Of a stretch of 64,000 nt of DNA, positions 1 to 11,470 are shown piece by piece (positions within the stretch are counted from its first letter, which is position 1; each line of letters starts with the position of its first letter). The stretch lies in contig JAKZHN010000007.1 of NCBI GenBank assembly GCA_037179335.1, forward strand, positions 248,001-312,000, given 5' to 3'. A model generated the notes under the pieces. The model saw only the letters and a program-made list of their open reading frames with translations, was not told the DNA's origin and did not search any database. The position numbers and the translations under genes were made by a program. Source of the DNA: Cyclaneusma minus (lineage: Eukaryota > Ascomycota > Leotiomycetes > Marthamycetales > Marthamycetaceae).

Positions 1-3000
1 TAGTCGCAAAGGCGACCGAGACGGGTTGAAGCTGTTCGGCCAACGGAGCTGGGCGAGCTGGTCGGATAAATCGTACGAGGGATACTGGGGTGGCTGCGGA
101 TTCGGTAGCGGCACGATTCGATTTGAAATCGTCGCGAACACTCCACACGCCGGACTGTTTCCACAAAGATCGCTTAGCCGCGAGCAGCAGCTTTTTCGGA
201 CGGGTCGAAGGGTACGCCGAGAAAACGGCAGATGATGGGAATAGTGGCGGAGATGGAATGTGGGAGTTGTCGCGGGCTGAGATGTACCAATGCTCTTCGC
301 GAAGTGCGAAGTGCCGTGAGGAGCCCGCTATGCTTCTTTGGGGTAGACCGAGGATTAGCCCCGCACGTGCCCAGATCAGATATTTTCTGGGGAACGCGTC
401 GATGGGAGCAGATGGACTCGACAAGCAGACTCGAGTAAAAGCACGGCGTTATTCCCGGATTAGGAGACGTTTGCTTTCTTCCAGAGCCGTCAAAAGGGAG
501 GCGTTTGGGCGTTCGGGCGTCCGAAGGCTGGATAAGCTTCGACTGGACCACATATGATTTGCCAAGTGATCTTCCCCCACAATCCACCAGCCCCCATGCA
601 AGCTGCAAGAAATATCGCAAAGAGCCGCATCCTTATTTTTGGCTAAGAGCATCGAAAAGATCGGATGTCGATGTTCGAGGTGTCGTCGTTTTCCTTTTGG
701 TCCAGTATCCGTCAAGTTGTCCGTCTTCCGTTCGTCCGGCCGCGAGCTTTCGTTCTTCCCCTTTTCCTCGCGTCGAACTCCTTGATGTTTGAGCGTTGGT
801 GTTGTCTAGTGTTTCCGTTGTGGTCGTTTGATTGATGTCGAGGTGTGGGGTGCGCGTGCTTTGTGCGAGGGCAGTGCGGAGCGTGCGGACGGAGGATCTT
901 CTTGCTCGTTCCCCAGGAACTCAGGGTCAGGGCCGGCATGCTGACGCCTCGAAACCCCACCGATCATGTCCAGCCGAGATCTTCGAGCCTCGCCGGGCCC
1001 GTGTGCTCATCGAGGATGACGTCCCCGTTTGTGCCCAACTTCTTTGATCGAGACCAAGGCTGCCGGGGCTGCGCGCCATCCGTGATGGACCACCCAAGGT
1101 GTGCAGCTTCGTGCTAACCGCGGAATCTGACTTGAGCGCTGGAGAATCGTGCGGAAAGTCGGGCCTCCTCCTGAATGAAAAGCTTGACTCCACGTCGTGG
1201 CATGGCGGATTTGCTTCTTGGTTGCGATGAGATCTTATCAAGTCAGCAATCTTGATCTTGATAATCCCACACCACAGGGGCGGCTTGGAGCTTCGTTGCG
1301 CTTGGATTTTGCCCACTCCGGAGTCTCGGATTTGGGGGTGCTGTCGAGTTGTCGCTTCTGGTAGGTGCACTTGGTTTGTTTGTGCGAGGACGGTCGTCTC
1401 GAGAGCCGGCGAGGTCACTGTTGAGAGGTCAAGGATTCGTCAAGTGATGAAAAACAAACCAGACATTAGGGTTCATGCAGGACCCACGTGATTGGACCAG
1501 CAGAGCGACCGAGGGAGCCTGCTCATGGGAAGAAACTCCAGCGATGCCGCCTGGGAGATCTGCGGGCAACAAGCACGGAAGGCCACAAGCAGAGTTGGAA
1601 CGATACAGGTCGTGGCCCCTGAAATATGCCTCGTCGACCTTGGCAAACACCTTCACGTGGAGAGTGGAGTCATGACGGTTGGAGAGATGGCGGTTACATG
1701 TAGAAGCTTGGACCCTTGGCGACCGACAAAGTCAGCTGGAGGTCCCAGGCGATATGCGAAAGTACCGGCCCACGATCTCCATCTTTGCGTTGATTGACAT
1801 CTTCGCCTGTTGGCCTAGTTGTCATATTCCCATCTTCGTCTTTGGGTCTGTTAGCATCCCCCCTGTGAGCATGTTCGCCATGCCCTGGAAGAAGCCCCGT
1901 CGACTCACAAGCACGTTCGACAGGAAACACAAAGGTTGGAGAGATAGTGGCTGGGGAGGCGAGGGTTGAAGAGACGCCGGTCGAAGGGGGGCCATTCAGA
2001 AGAGGGCGATCGAATGAGGTGATCGAGGAGGGGCGATAGAAGGGGTGGTGATTGAAGAGATTATGGTCGAAGAGATGGCAACTTGAGAGATGGTCCAGGC
2101 GGGTTGAAGAGGAGGCGCATAGAGATCGGAGAAGAAGCAGATGGAGATTGGACAGGGACAGCGCTTGGAGCAGCGAGGGTACAACATCGTCCGCCCGGTT
2201 ATATCACGTCAATCCGGGGCCAGAAACGACATCATACCCCCGGTCGCGAATTAGTCTCTCTCAGGGCAGCAGGCAACATCAACCATTCTGTACGGCCGAG
2301 ACCACTTGTTTATCTCACAGTCCGGGCGGAACCCAAGGTGGGTGAGGTCCGATTTACCTAACATTCTATCTAGCTGTGACCCCATATCTGAACGATCCAG
2401 GGGGTGCCATGGTTGCAAAGCTTACAAGTCCACCAGGGACAACTCAAGCAAGTCAATCAGGGTTCAAGAATAGCTCAAGCTACAGCAAGATACCTACCGC
2501 AGACTTTGCTACCATTTAGCTCCAGGTCAATATACATTGACACGGGTCTAACCTCTCAAACATGCGCCAATATTGAAGTGATTTGATTTACTCCGGTATC
2601 CCTCTCTAAATCTCCAGCCGCCAGGTGATGCAATATACCTACTTTGGCACCGGGTCTCAATCATTAAGGTAACCAACAAGTGATTCCTCCGGCTGCCTCT
2701 CTAGATCTTCAACCCACTCATACAACAAGCCTACCCCTCAGCAATATGTACATACAGAAAACAGCCACTGTTAGCTTAGTCCCACAACCTTCAGCAGTCC
2801 GAACTTAGCCACAGCTTCAGTCATTTCAAGTTTAGAGTCCATATCAATACACTTAGACACTACATACCGATATTCGATCCATGATCACGCCCTACGAAAT
2901 AGGGACCCGTACATTGCATAACCGTAGTAACAGCACGACTTGGCAGGGGCTAGCTTGCTTACATACAGCCTTACGCCTTACGCTCAGCTAACCGCAGCAA

Positions 3001-3789
3001 ACTTCTCCACGGACCCGGGACTCGGGAGATCGGACGTCAGCCACGTGGGACATGACTGACATGTGTGGAGAAACAGGGGGTTTACCGGGTAGCCCACAGA
3101 CAAATCAAGGCTTGAGGGTCTCGGCCCGTTCCATCGTCTGGAAATGTGCTTTACGCTTGTTCAGACTTGTTCTACGGGCCTAGGGTGATTAGTTCGGGCT
3201 GGTACTTGACATCAACTCGGGTTGACTTCGAGCATTCCTTTGAATAGAATCGGCTTTGGCCTTTTGCTACGATTACTCAATTGCTGCCTGCTGGGACGAG
3301 ATAACTTGGACCGTTGCCATCATCTGGGCTGTTTCTGAGTGCGGGGAGGCCGTTTGTACATGTAGTGCAGATCATTGGTGGCATCACGTCACGATGTTGC
3401 ATACATGTAAGAGAGAGCGATAATACGTGAGCATGAACTTTTGTCATTATTTAGCCATGAAGCCATAATTCTGATCCGTGACACCGATATGCGATGCTAT
3501 GCTAGAAGACGAGAATGCAGTTCCGATCTCATGCGCCAGAACGAAACCATCTCCAAAGTGCACACAAAGCTGGCACGCACAAAGAAAGCAAAGCACCAAC
3601 ATCAAGAAGAGCGCCCAAGTGGATGCCCGAGGCAATCACGAGCCCACGCCATTCGATGATAAAGATGCGGTCATCCGAACGATCAGCGCTGCAAAAAATG
3701 CCAGAATAAGAAGTTTGCCCTGGTCGAGTGCCAGAACTTGTCTCTACACAGAAAGCTTGGGCGATCTGTGCTTGAGGTTTCTGGCAAAA
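1..3789. other. Gene-poor stretch with no convincing gene
   Basis: Open frames on both strands are short, overlap one another and match no family I recognise. The stretch contains a degenerate purine-rich repeat near 1964-2130 and two TACATGTA palindromes (3357-3364 and 3402-3409). From about 2580 to 3430 the sequence has many stops in all frames. It could hold non-coding transcripts or decayed repeats, but nothing here supports a product. Confidence 0.6.
1964..2130. repeat. Degenerate purine-rich ~15-nt repeat
   Basis: Successive blocks such as GGTTGAAGAGACGCC, GGTCGAAGAGATGG and TGATTGAAGAGATTA follow one another with a period of about 14-15 nt. The top strand is strongly purine-biased. 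Copies are diverged, so this is an old minisatellite or a simple-sequence expansion. No gene spans it with confidence. Confidence 0.5.
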
Positions 3790-5571
3790 CTACTGGGATT
3801 CGTCGGAGCGGCGTTGTTGGCCGCCGCCGCGGGAAGCACCGCCACGGCCTCCACCTCGGCCACGGCCACGGTATCCGTCACCCCTGAACGAACCACGACC
3901 GCGGTAGTCTCCACGGCCACGGCCACGGGGACCACCACGACGGGGGACGTCCTGGAATCCGTCGTTGGTGGGGGCTGTGGGAAGAGCCTGGGAAATCTGT
4001 GAAAGCTTGTCAGCAAGTCCAAAAAAGGATCATGTTGCAGCTTGACTTGGGGGAAGCCAAGTCTTACGCCTCAAGCAGATTTTTGGACTGCAGTCGCGGA
4101 GCTTACCTCGGTCACAGGTGGGTTCTCAGGCTGGTCATCAGCCCAGCTCTGGGTGTTGGTGTTGGCCGCAGGGGTTGCAGAAACTCCAGTGTCAGTCTCT
4201 GCAGCATCTCGAGGCACCTCAACCCACTCCTGGGAAGTGGACAGGTCGTTGTTGTTGTCCCAGTTCGCTTCAGCAGCAGCGTTGGCAGCACCTTCACCGA
4301 AACCGGAGTTCTGTGGAATGCCCGAAGAAGGCTCGGCATCTTCACCCTCGAGGCCGTTCGGCAGAGCCGAAGAAACAGGCGCGTCCAACTCTGTAAGACC
4401 AGCGTTGGCAATGGTAGGGTCGCTTTCGATAGGATACTCCTTGGTCTCCACGGCGGGCGAGGGCTCGGCCTCGGCTACTGGCTCTTCCAAACCAGCTTCC
4501 AGACCAGCTTCCTCAGTAGGCATGGGAACTGGTGCGTGGGCGAGAACGGCCTCCCTGATTTCCTTGACTATAGTCATGTTAGGAATATTCCAACCAGCAG
4601 AGTATCATTTGTCTTCGACTTACAGGTCACTCGAAGGGTCTCTCCAGTAATGGCAGTTGTAGTCTCCTCGGAGCTCTCAATAAGCTTCTGCATCGTAGCG
4701 ACTGCGCCCTCGTCTCCACTGTACAGCTGCAAGAGGATGCCCTCCAAGGCCTGGTTCTCCTCGAGCGTAGGGTCCTCACCCTCGGCGCGTCGAGAGGCCG
4801 CCAGGCGTAGGAACTGGGAAAGTAGCAGCATGTTCTCCTGTTGCTGCTTCAAAGCTTCAGCGGCAACTTCTTCCTTGGCCTTAGCCACCGCCTCTTCCAA
4901 CTGCTTGGCGGCATCCTTGGTAGCTTGTTCCTGGCGTTCGGCAAAGGCCTTCTCGAGCTCGGCCTTCTCAGCTTGTGCCTTCGACTTGTATTCCTGGTCA
5001 AACTTCTTGTACTGAACAATCTGTTCTTCGAGCTGTGCCAAAGTGGCTTGTAGGTTTGGCTTCTTCAGGACTTGTGCCTTCTGGTCCTGGTTGATCTTGC
5101 GAGCGGCTACAAGGTCGTCGAGGGACATGCCGGGGTTCTCTGCGATAATGTGGTCAACCTTGGAGGCATTGGTCTACAGATAGTTTGATCAGTAAATGTT
5201 CCAAAGTAGGTATCAAGATGACTCACGATCTTCTTGTTCACATTGCGGATGTTCCTAGACGCATCGGTTAGTTACTTTGAGCTTTGGTAATGAACAAGTG
5301 CGGGGAAGGAGCCAAGCAAGTTGTTGGGTATGAAGGGCAGCCCAAGGATCTGGCCCACTTACTTCTGGAGCTCCTTGATGTAGGAGCTCTCGTCAGAGGC
5401 ATCTCCGTTGGCGCTACCAGTAGGAGAACTGGAAGCCTGAGTAGCTTCGACAGCTGGTGAAGCTGCAGGAGCGGCGGCGGCGGCGGCCTCGGCCTTGGCG
5501 GCCTTCTTCTTCTTCGCACTCTTGGACTCAGGACGAGCAGCGGCCTGGTTCTGGGTCGAAGCGGCAGGCAT
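3790..5571 (-). CDS. YAG7-like protein with C-terminal RGG box
   Basis: Five exons on the minus strand: 5363-5571, 5227-5254, 4624-5173, 4107-4567 and 3790-3996, giving 484 residues with the frame closing exactly. The start is the ATG at 5571 (MPAASTQ). The order is an Ala/Lys-rich N-terminus with a KSAKKKK patch, then the conserved block KNIRNVNKKITNASKVD, a long charged coiled coil (roughly residues 110-200, many QLEE/AKAEKAEL heptads), an acidic Pro/Glu region, and a C-terminal RGG tail (RGRGRGDYRGRG). This order matches the fungal YAG7-like family. Lys-rich and RGG ends suggest RNA or ribosome association, but that is inference. The introns have GTAAGT/GTGAGT donors, and CTAAC precedes one acceptor. 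Function within the family is poorly defined. Confidence 0.85.
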
Positions 5572-7464
5572 TGTGACTTCTGGAGACTGTATTCGTCGAG
5601 GGAATATCCGGTAAACAGTTGCACAGCGGTAGCTCTACTGACAAGGCTGTCGAGCTTCTTGGATCAGGTTGAGCGAGATTCGCTTTTATTTAGGGAAAGA
5701 ATGAGAGATCCTGGACGGAGGGCAGTGTGAAGGATGATTCCGGAGGATTGCGAGGTTGGTAGAATGGTGCAAGGCGGACTGGGACGAGACCAGAAATTCA
5801 AGATGGATGCAGAGAGCTTCAATCAGTCGCGCGGCTGAGGTCGGCGCGCTAGATTAGCGTGCTCGGTGCACGGGCCTCCCGATTTCAGCGAATCAGAGGA
5901 GCCCACGATAAGTTCGAGTCAACAGAACTCCGACGAACCCAAAAGTCGAAACGGAGAGCGTTATTACTACATATGGCAAGTATTCTGCTATATTTGAAGA
6001 AAAAGACGCTAGTAGCGACAACCTGTCAACGGCCATAGACAGAACGTTAGTTGCTTTCATCAGTTTTCTTATTGCCTATCGCTCCTGGCTTCTCTACTGC
6101 TCAATACATGTAGAAGCAAATGCTGCATCTTCATTTCTCGCAACTCTTGGTATCTTAGCATCCCTCCAGTACATGTACACGTTATCTTCCTCTGACCAAG
6201 CCACCAAAGGGACAGAAACAGCTTTCATTTCTGCCTCGGCAGATATCCTTCCCAGATATCGGTACACAATCCGGTCACTCCATCTGAAGAATGACCCTGT
6301 TCTGCGAGTTGGGCACGCCTGCCGGCAGAGCAACGCCGTACCCCCTGAGACCTGAGGGGGTCCCCCTCAGGTTCGTAAGTGCTTTTTTTGTTCAACAAGA
6401 CGAACCAATCGAGTTCAGCCTTTGAACTTGTTCAAGGTCATCTAGTATCCATCAGCCTCGTTCGCGCCATCAAGTTGGCATTATCAGAAAGGTCTCGCAA
6501 ACCTCGGTGACCTTCTTGATATTCTTGGTAGTTATGCTGCGCTCGCCCGATTGCTTCGCATTGATACCAGCTTCTCTCATCAATCTACAATATCAAGATC
6601 AGCCAACAATTTTCTCTACCAAGCCCGGCTTCCAACAAATACTGATGAAGGGGCACATACGTCTGGAGAAACAGCGCGTAGTCCAGGAAGATCTACGCGA
6701 ATTAGCATTTGCGCTGGAAGTCCGAAGGGTAGGGAGAGGCTACCATGACATCGACATTCTTGCTGAGGTTCTTCTGGGAATGCGCTTTCACTATCTTCTT
6801 GACGGTTGCCCGTGGGTACAGCTTCTGTCCTGCCGCCATCGGGGCAGTTTGATGCGAAGGCTGGAAAGACGTGTGAAGCTGATTGTTTTCGTCGTTGGTG
6901 TTTATGGCGACACAACGTCGAACGGCGTTCCTGGTTCGCGGTGCAGGTTCGCAGTCTTGCCAAGCCATGTTAGCGCGTGGCTTTAGCGCCACAGCTTTCT
7001 TTTTTGTGCAACCACCGGCCAATTAAATGAAGATACCGAGGTATTCCCGTTGATAGAAGTCAAGGCTTCTCTCACACGGCACTCAACGTTAAGCAGATGA
7101 GTCCAGAAAGATAAACTTGTCGTTTCAATTCTTTTACGCTTCACCAATTTTGTTATTCTTATTTCTTGTTAAGTCAACCTTTTATATCCAGTCTGCTGGC
7201 TGTAAAGGCCCACAACTTCTCGGAGCTAAAATCATGGCCCCGTACCGCTCGCTCCGGGCCCCATAAGCCTCGGCAACGTCACCATCCAACTTGATTTGGA
7301 CAAATCAAGACCTCCAGTGCATGTACCCGAGTCCTGAACCCATCCACCTCCTTGGATGACAGATTATACATGTAGTCATTGCCTCAAATCCTAACGCTCA
7401 TTTCCTTATCGTTCGTCTTTATCGGCTGCGGAACGCTGCGAAAAGGGGAACGCTGGCGTGGGAA
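5572..7464. other. Intergenic stretch, no gene supported
   Basis: Only short frames are present on either strand. The first few hundred bases are the promoter and leader of the YAG7-like gene. The stretch carries three TACATGTA palindromes (6105-6112, 6170-6177, 7367-7374) and a perfect GC-rich palindrome at 6350-6372. The frame at 6507-6986 lacks recognisable motifs and I did not call it. Confidence 0.55.
6350..6372. repeat. Perfect 11-bp inverted repeat, 1-nt spacer
   Basis: ACCTGAGGGGG is followed by one T and then by its exact reverse complement CCCCCTCAGGT. A direct partial copy (CCCCCTGAG) lies just upstream at 6341-6349. No U-run follows that would suggest a Pol III terminator. It could fold as a cruciform or an RNA hairpin; role unknown. 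Confidence 0.8.
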
Positions 7465-8489
7465 ATGGTTCCGATCGCAGAGTCGCGTGCAAGGGCGCGC
7501 AAGAGTGTTGAAGCTATATTCGAGCGGTATGTAGCAGTCCATGTTGCTGTTTGCGTTCTCAGACTGCGGAAATCTGTAGATGTTTTGTTGGGACAGTCAA
7601 GGAGAAGGTGGCTTGGTGTATTGAAATTCTCGGGCCCCTATCATTGCCATGTCATCTCTCCCGAGCCCCTATTGCATCAGTTTCTGGTGTTTCATGTTTC
7701 CTTGTGCTTTGAATTCTACCCTCCCTGTATTGTCTCTCCGCTTCCATATCTTTCGGATCATCTTTCTTCATCTTCACCATCTAACCCCATCTACCTCTCC
7801 TCAATTCTAACATCCCCTCAGATATTTCAGAATAGCCGAGCAGACCAAGTTCAACGGCTTTGACAAATCCACCATGTCCGATCTCAAGCTTCTAGATGCC
7901 GGTCCCGAAGGCAGCGTCATATTCGAGTTCACCGTCACCGACTCATATACCAACCAAAACGGTGTCATGCACGGCGGTGCCGCTGGTGTTTTGTTTGATA
8001 TGGGAACGACAACTGCGCTAGGGCCGCTTGCAAAGCCCGGTTATTGGGAGTAAGTGTTTCTCGGTTGTATACCTTATCCTGTTGGAACTCTGCTAGTTTC
8101 AAAGAAGAGGGATGCGATACTAATGGGAAAGTAGTTTCTTGGGGGGTGTGACAAGGACGCTGAATATCTCTTATTTGAAGGCGATTCCTGCTGGTGAGTT
8201 GAAATCGTGAAATTTTATTACTGAGGAAAGTTGGAGAAAATGCAGATGGCTGATAGAAAGTAAAATTGCAGGTACAAAAATACATATCCGTAGTCAGGTC
8301 CAGCAGTGCGGGAGGACTATGGCCTTGATTAGTGGCAAGATGACCAGTCCGGATGGGAAGATTGTTTATTGTACTTGTGAACATCATAAGGTCAATGTGC
8401 CCACTAGGCCAGAACATTTAGATGTGGCGATTGAGTGGGATAAACAGTGGAAAAAGAAGGATAACAAGAAGGCCGTTGCGAAATTATGA
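7465..8489 (+). CDS. Hotdog-fold acyl-CoA thioesterase (PaaI/4HBT family)
   Basis: Exons 7465-7526, 7831-8049, 8135-8193 and 8272-8489 give 185 residues in a closed frame. The family signature is clear: NQNGVMHGGAAGVLFDMG, the hotdog helix with its HGG motif, followed by PGYWDFLGGVTRTLNISYLK and a second strand set (IHIRSQVQQCGRTMAL). Members hydrolyse acyl-CoA or related thioesters; the substrate here is unknown. The last two introns are typical (85 and 78 nt; ACTAAT branch site in the first). The first intron is long for this window (304 nt, GTATGT donor, TTTCAG acceptor), so the N-terminal exon is less certain; translation could instead start at the ATG at 7874. A TACATGTA palindrome lies about 95 nt upstream of the start. 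No targeting signal is obvious. Confidence 0.85.
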
Positions 8490-9052
8490 TATCAAGTCAC
8501 TCCCAGGCCTTTGGAGCTTTTGTTTGAGAGAAGGCTTGAATTGTCTCCATAGAGTGTGGGGAGACTGGGTAACCACAGTTCTAATGATAAGGCCAAAGGG
8601 CTGAACTCAAAGAACCCCAGTGATTTCCCATACACGGGGAATTGGAAGAGATTCTTTGGCAGGCCGCAGCCTCCAGCATAGTTCTTTCTAAGCTCTCCAG
8701 CTCTTTCTAGTCAAGCGCCTTTGTTATTTCTGGCTGTTTGCTATTCTTGGATTTAGTTGGCGCTTGACTTGTTTCCCGATTTCGATCGCTAAGCGGCTAG
8801 GTTGACCGGGATACCCCAGATTTTCATTTTTCTCAACATAGACGCGGGTGACGAATCGGAATCGCAGCCTATCTCCACCAACTTACAACTTAGATGGGAC
8901 GGTACATTTCAAAGCCGTCACCACATATCGAACAACGCTCTTTGGTCCACTTCCTCTGCTCGACTCTCAGGTATATGGATGCCCCAAACCCTACCTGCAA
9001 TCTAGCTAACTAGACGGTACAGATCTTCTTCGAGACAATCCTACTCTGCAAA
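8490..9052. other. Intergenic: 3' flank of thioesterase and 5' flank of RNase H relic
   Basis: No coding potential beyond short frames. The open frame at 8802-9005 sits directly upstream of the RNase H relic but resembles no known N-terminus and ends before it. I see no repeats or RNA genes here. Confidence 0.5.
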
Positions 9053-9832
9053 ATGGGAACGGGACCCGATCACAACGGGGACGGCCACCAACAGAGCGAA
9101 TCCAACTACAGACGCTGGTATCCTGAGAACATCTACCCTCCCGAGTACAATCGATATCATTGGGAAGGCAACTACTGCGGCAGGGCGGGCCATGAGCACA
9201 TGACATACTCCGCATGCGACGCCGTTTCGTCGCACAGTGACTCCCTTATCGTTGCTGTTGACGGCGCATGCAAAGGCAACGGAAGACAGGGAGCTCAAGC
9301 TTCCTGTGGTGTCTTCTTCGGCATTGATTCTGTGGAAAATCGTTCATGGATATCCCAGATGACCGACCCCACCAACAACAAAGCGGAGCTCGAGGCGTGC
9401 ATATATGCGCTTCGGAGAGTATGGCACTTATTGAAAGGCACCAGCTCTGACAAAGGCTTGATAGATTTGCGTGAACTTATCATCAAGGCCGACTCTGAGT
9501 ACGTGGTCAAAGGCATTTCGGAGTGGGTGCCAGTTTGGAAGCAGCGTGGCTGGACGAACTCTAGAGGCCTACAGCCGTCGAACATGAACTACTGGGTTGC
9601 TCTGGAAAGACAAGTCGCGGAGTTCTAGCGGGCCGGAGTAAACGTACTCTTCTGGCACGTTTGACGGCAATACAATAAGGATGCCGACACGCTTGCCAAC
9701 GAACCTTTCGAAACTGTTGCCAAGATGGCTAAGTTCATGCCCTATGCTTCCGCTTTGGTCCAAGTTACCAATAAGCCATCACCCTTGGCTCCTGTTGATT
9801 TTTTATACCAAGCTGATCCGGACGAGGATTAG
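9053..9832 (+). pseudogene. RNase H-domain protein interrupted by two nonsense codons
   Basis: The frame from ATG 9053 encodes a short leader and then an RNase H1-like fold: VAVDGACKGNG (first Asp), NNKAELEA (Glu) and IIKADSEYV (second Asp). It stops at TAG 9626-9628. The same frame continues through a second stop (TGA 9662-9664) into NKDADTLANEPF, which supplies the fourth catalytic Asp, and ends at TAG 9830-9832. Conserved protein therefore lies on both sides of both stops. Each stop is one C-to-T change away from a plausible codon (CAG to TAG, CGA to TGA). No GT-AG intron removes both without deleting the motif. It is either a recent pseudogene encoding a truncated 191-residue protein or, less likely, a readthrough gene. 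Confidence 0.8.
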
Positions 9833-10842
9833 ACTGCCAAGCAATGATTGGCCTCTCTGGCTAATATCTGTTCGATCCGGTACATGGGCATGGCGTCTTG
9901 ATTTGGTGGACTTGGTGACGGCTGGCATCATGGAAGCTAGTTTGCTATGGTTACCTCTGGTGAAATGCTTCAATACTGGGCAAGGCAGCTTGAGAGACGA
10001 GAACATCCTTCTTCCTCTTTTTACGTGTGTCCCCGAGAGACAGAAGGGGGGTTCTGATGAAGCGAATAGCAAGTCGTTTGAGGAGAGTAAGACGGTCCAA
10101 TCGCTTACGCTGATATTTGTATGTTTTATGCCTGAGTAAGGATTGGGGCCATCCGAGGGCAAACAAAAATCAAAGTAGCAGAAAGCTACCAACAAAAAAT
10201 CTCAAATAAGCAAGCTGTCTTGCCTGCTGTTTCTCTTCACACTCTGAAGTTTATTTGATCACTAACAGCTCACAGTCCCCGGTGCAAAAACCCAGTAGAC
10301 AGAAGCAAGAACCAAGCGAACTTTCGACAGACAAATCACACGTGGTGTGGATTTACAAAACGCATCGACATGTCAGCTACAGACGTATCTGGCATAAAAG
10401 CCATCAGACAACGAGACAGACAGGCGATGAATGAGAGAGCGGAAAGGGTGATGGTAAAAACCACTCCAGCAAAGGCGTTGAGCATTGAAATACGCAGCGA
10501 AGCGAGGAGCTTTGAAACTCGCGGCACGAGGTAAGATACATTTCAGTACTAGGGCAAGGCAGCTTGAGATGGAAGATGAGAACACTTTTTTTTTACTTTA
10601 AGAATGAAACTTGAAGTACTCGTACACACAGAAGCGCTGAAAGCAAAATATGTGCCAGGAAGCAGAGAGTACCGCTGCCTACCGCAGCATATGAAGTAAA
10701 TGAAGAGGCTGGACAATCCCCTTCTAGGAGCAGCCAAGCTTGAACTTGAAATTTTGGCATTGAATGCAGAATGCACGACTACTATGTTCATGTTCACGAC
10801 TGCAGGCCGCTGCCCAACCAAACAAACACATCTCTCGCAGCA
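9833..10842. other. No gene supported; contains a short diverged duplicated motif
   Basis: Frames here are short and shadow one another. A block around 9966-10008 (TACTGGGCAAGGCAGCTTGAG with flanks) recurs in diverged form at about 10542-10590, suggesting an old local duplication. Nothing else is recognisable. Together with the neighbouring relics it looks like a decaying region. Confidence 0.5.
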
Positions 10843-10850
10843 ACGCAGTC

Positions 10851-11470
10851 ATGGCGGACCAATGGACACCAGTCATCTTCACACACATCTGGGTCACAGG
10901 TCACGACGGAGTGCCTGTGAGAATGAGCGTCATCTCCTCTGCTCCTTCCGGTTTGTAGCATTCCCAGTTGAAGACCCATCGCATGCGAATGCAGCACTTT
11001 CAAACCAACATTTCTCTTAGACGACAATGACAAGGACTCCCCCGCTGGAAGATGCAGCCAAATCCTATCACTCTCCCGGAGCCCCTTCTGCTTCCGCTGG
11101 CTCTTCGGCACTTACGACTGCTAAGTTCCCTGGCCAGCGTCCAAAGGTCCGGCCTCTTTCCCCTCACATATTCAGACGCTGAAATATTGGCCGAAATGGC
11201 TAGAACGAAGGAGATGAGGATTCGGAAGTTGACTGATGAAAATGTTGTTGTGAGGGAAGTCGTGGCTGAGTAGAAGGAGGAGGAGCGGAGGAGAGCCCGA
11301 GGTCTGAAGCCGTATTTCGAGGGAGCTGAAGTAGGGCCAGCCAACAACAACAGGATGTTGAAAACCTCGTTATTGGCTGAGAACCTGACAAAGAGAAATG
11401 GAAATGATGGTTCACCACACCTGAAAAATGCTTTGCTGTATATGGACATGAAGATCTTCACAGGCTCAGC
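10851..11470 (+). pseudogene. Possible decayed gene with in-frame TAG, family unknown
   Basis: An ATG at 10851 opens MADQWTPVIFTHIWVTGHDG and soon ends. Downstream, from about 11196, a charged helical frame begins MARTKEMRIRKLTDENVVV. It is broken by a TAG at about 11271-11273 and resumes in the same frame as KEEERRRARGLKPYFEG. CAG to TAG would explain the break, as in the RNase H relic 1.6 kb upstream. I cannot join the two parts with confidence and recognise no family. It may be an orphan gene or a fortuitous frame. Confidence 0.35.

Noticed and set aside
927..1418. Minus-strand open frame of 163 codons
   Set aside because: No motif, no plausible splice partners, composition like the rest of the gene-poor leader, and it overlaps open frames on the other strand.
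6094..6333. Possible retrotransposon remnant
   Set aside because: A few words looked like a polyprotein end, but no RT, integrase or RNase H motif and no LTR can be seen.
6507..6986. Plus-strand open frame of 159 codons
   Set aside because: Starts hydrophobic but shows no family resemblance, overlaps equally long minus-strand frames and lies in a spacer with other repeat-like features.
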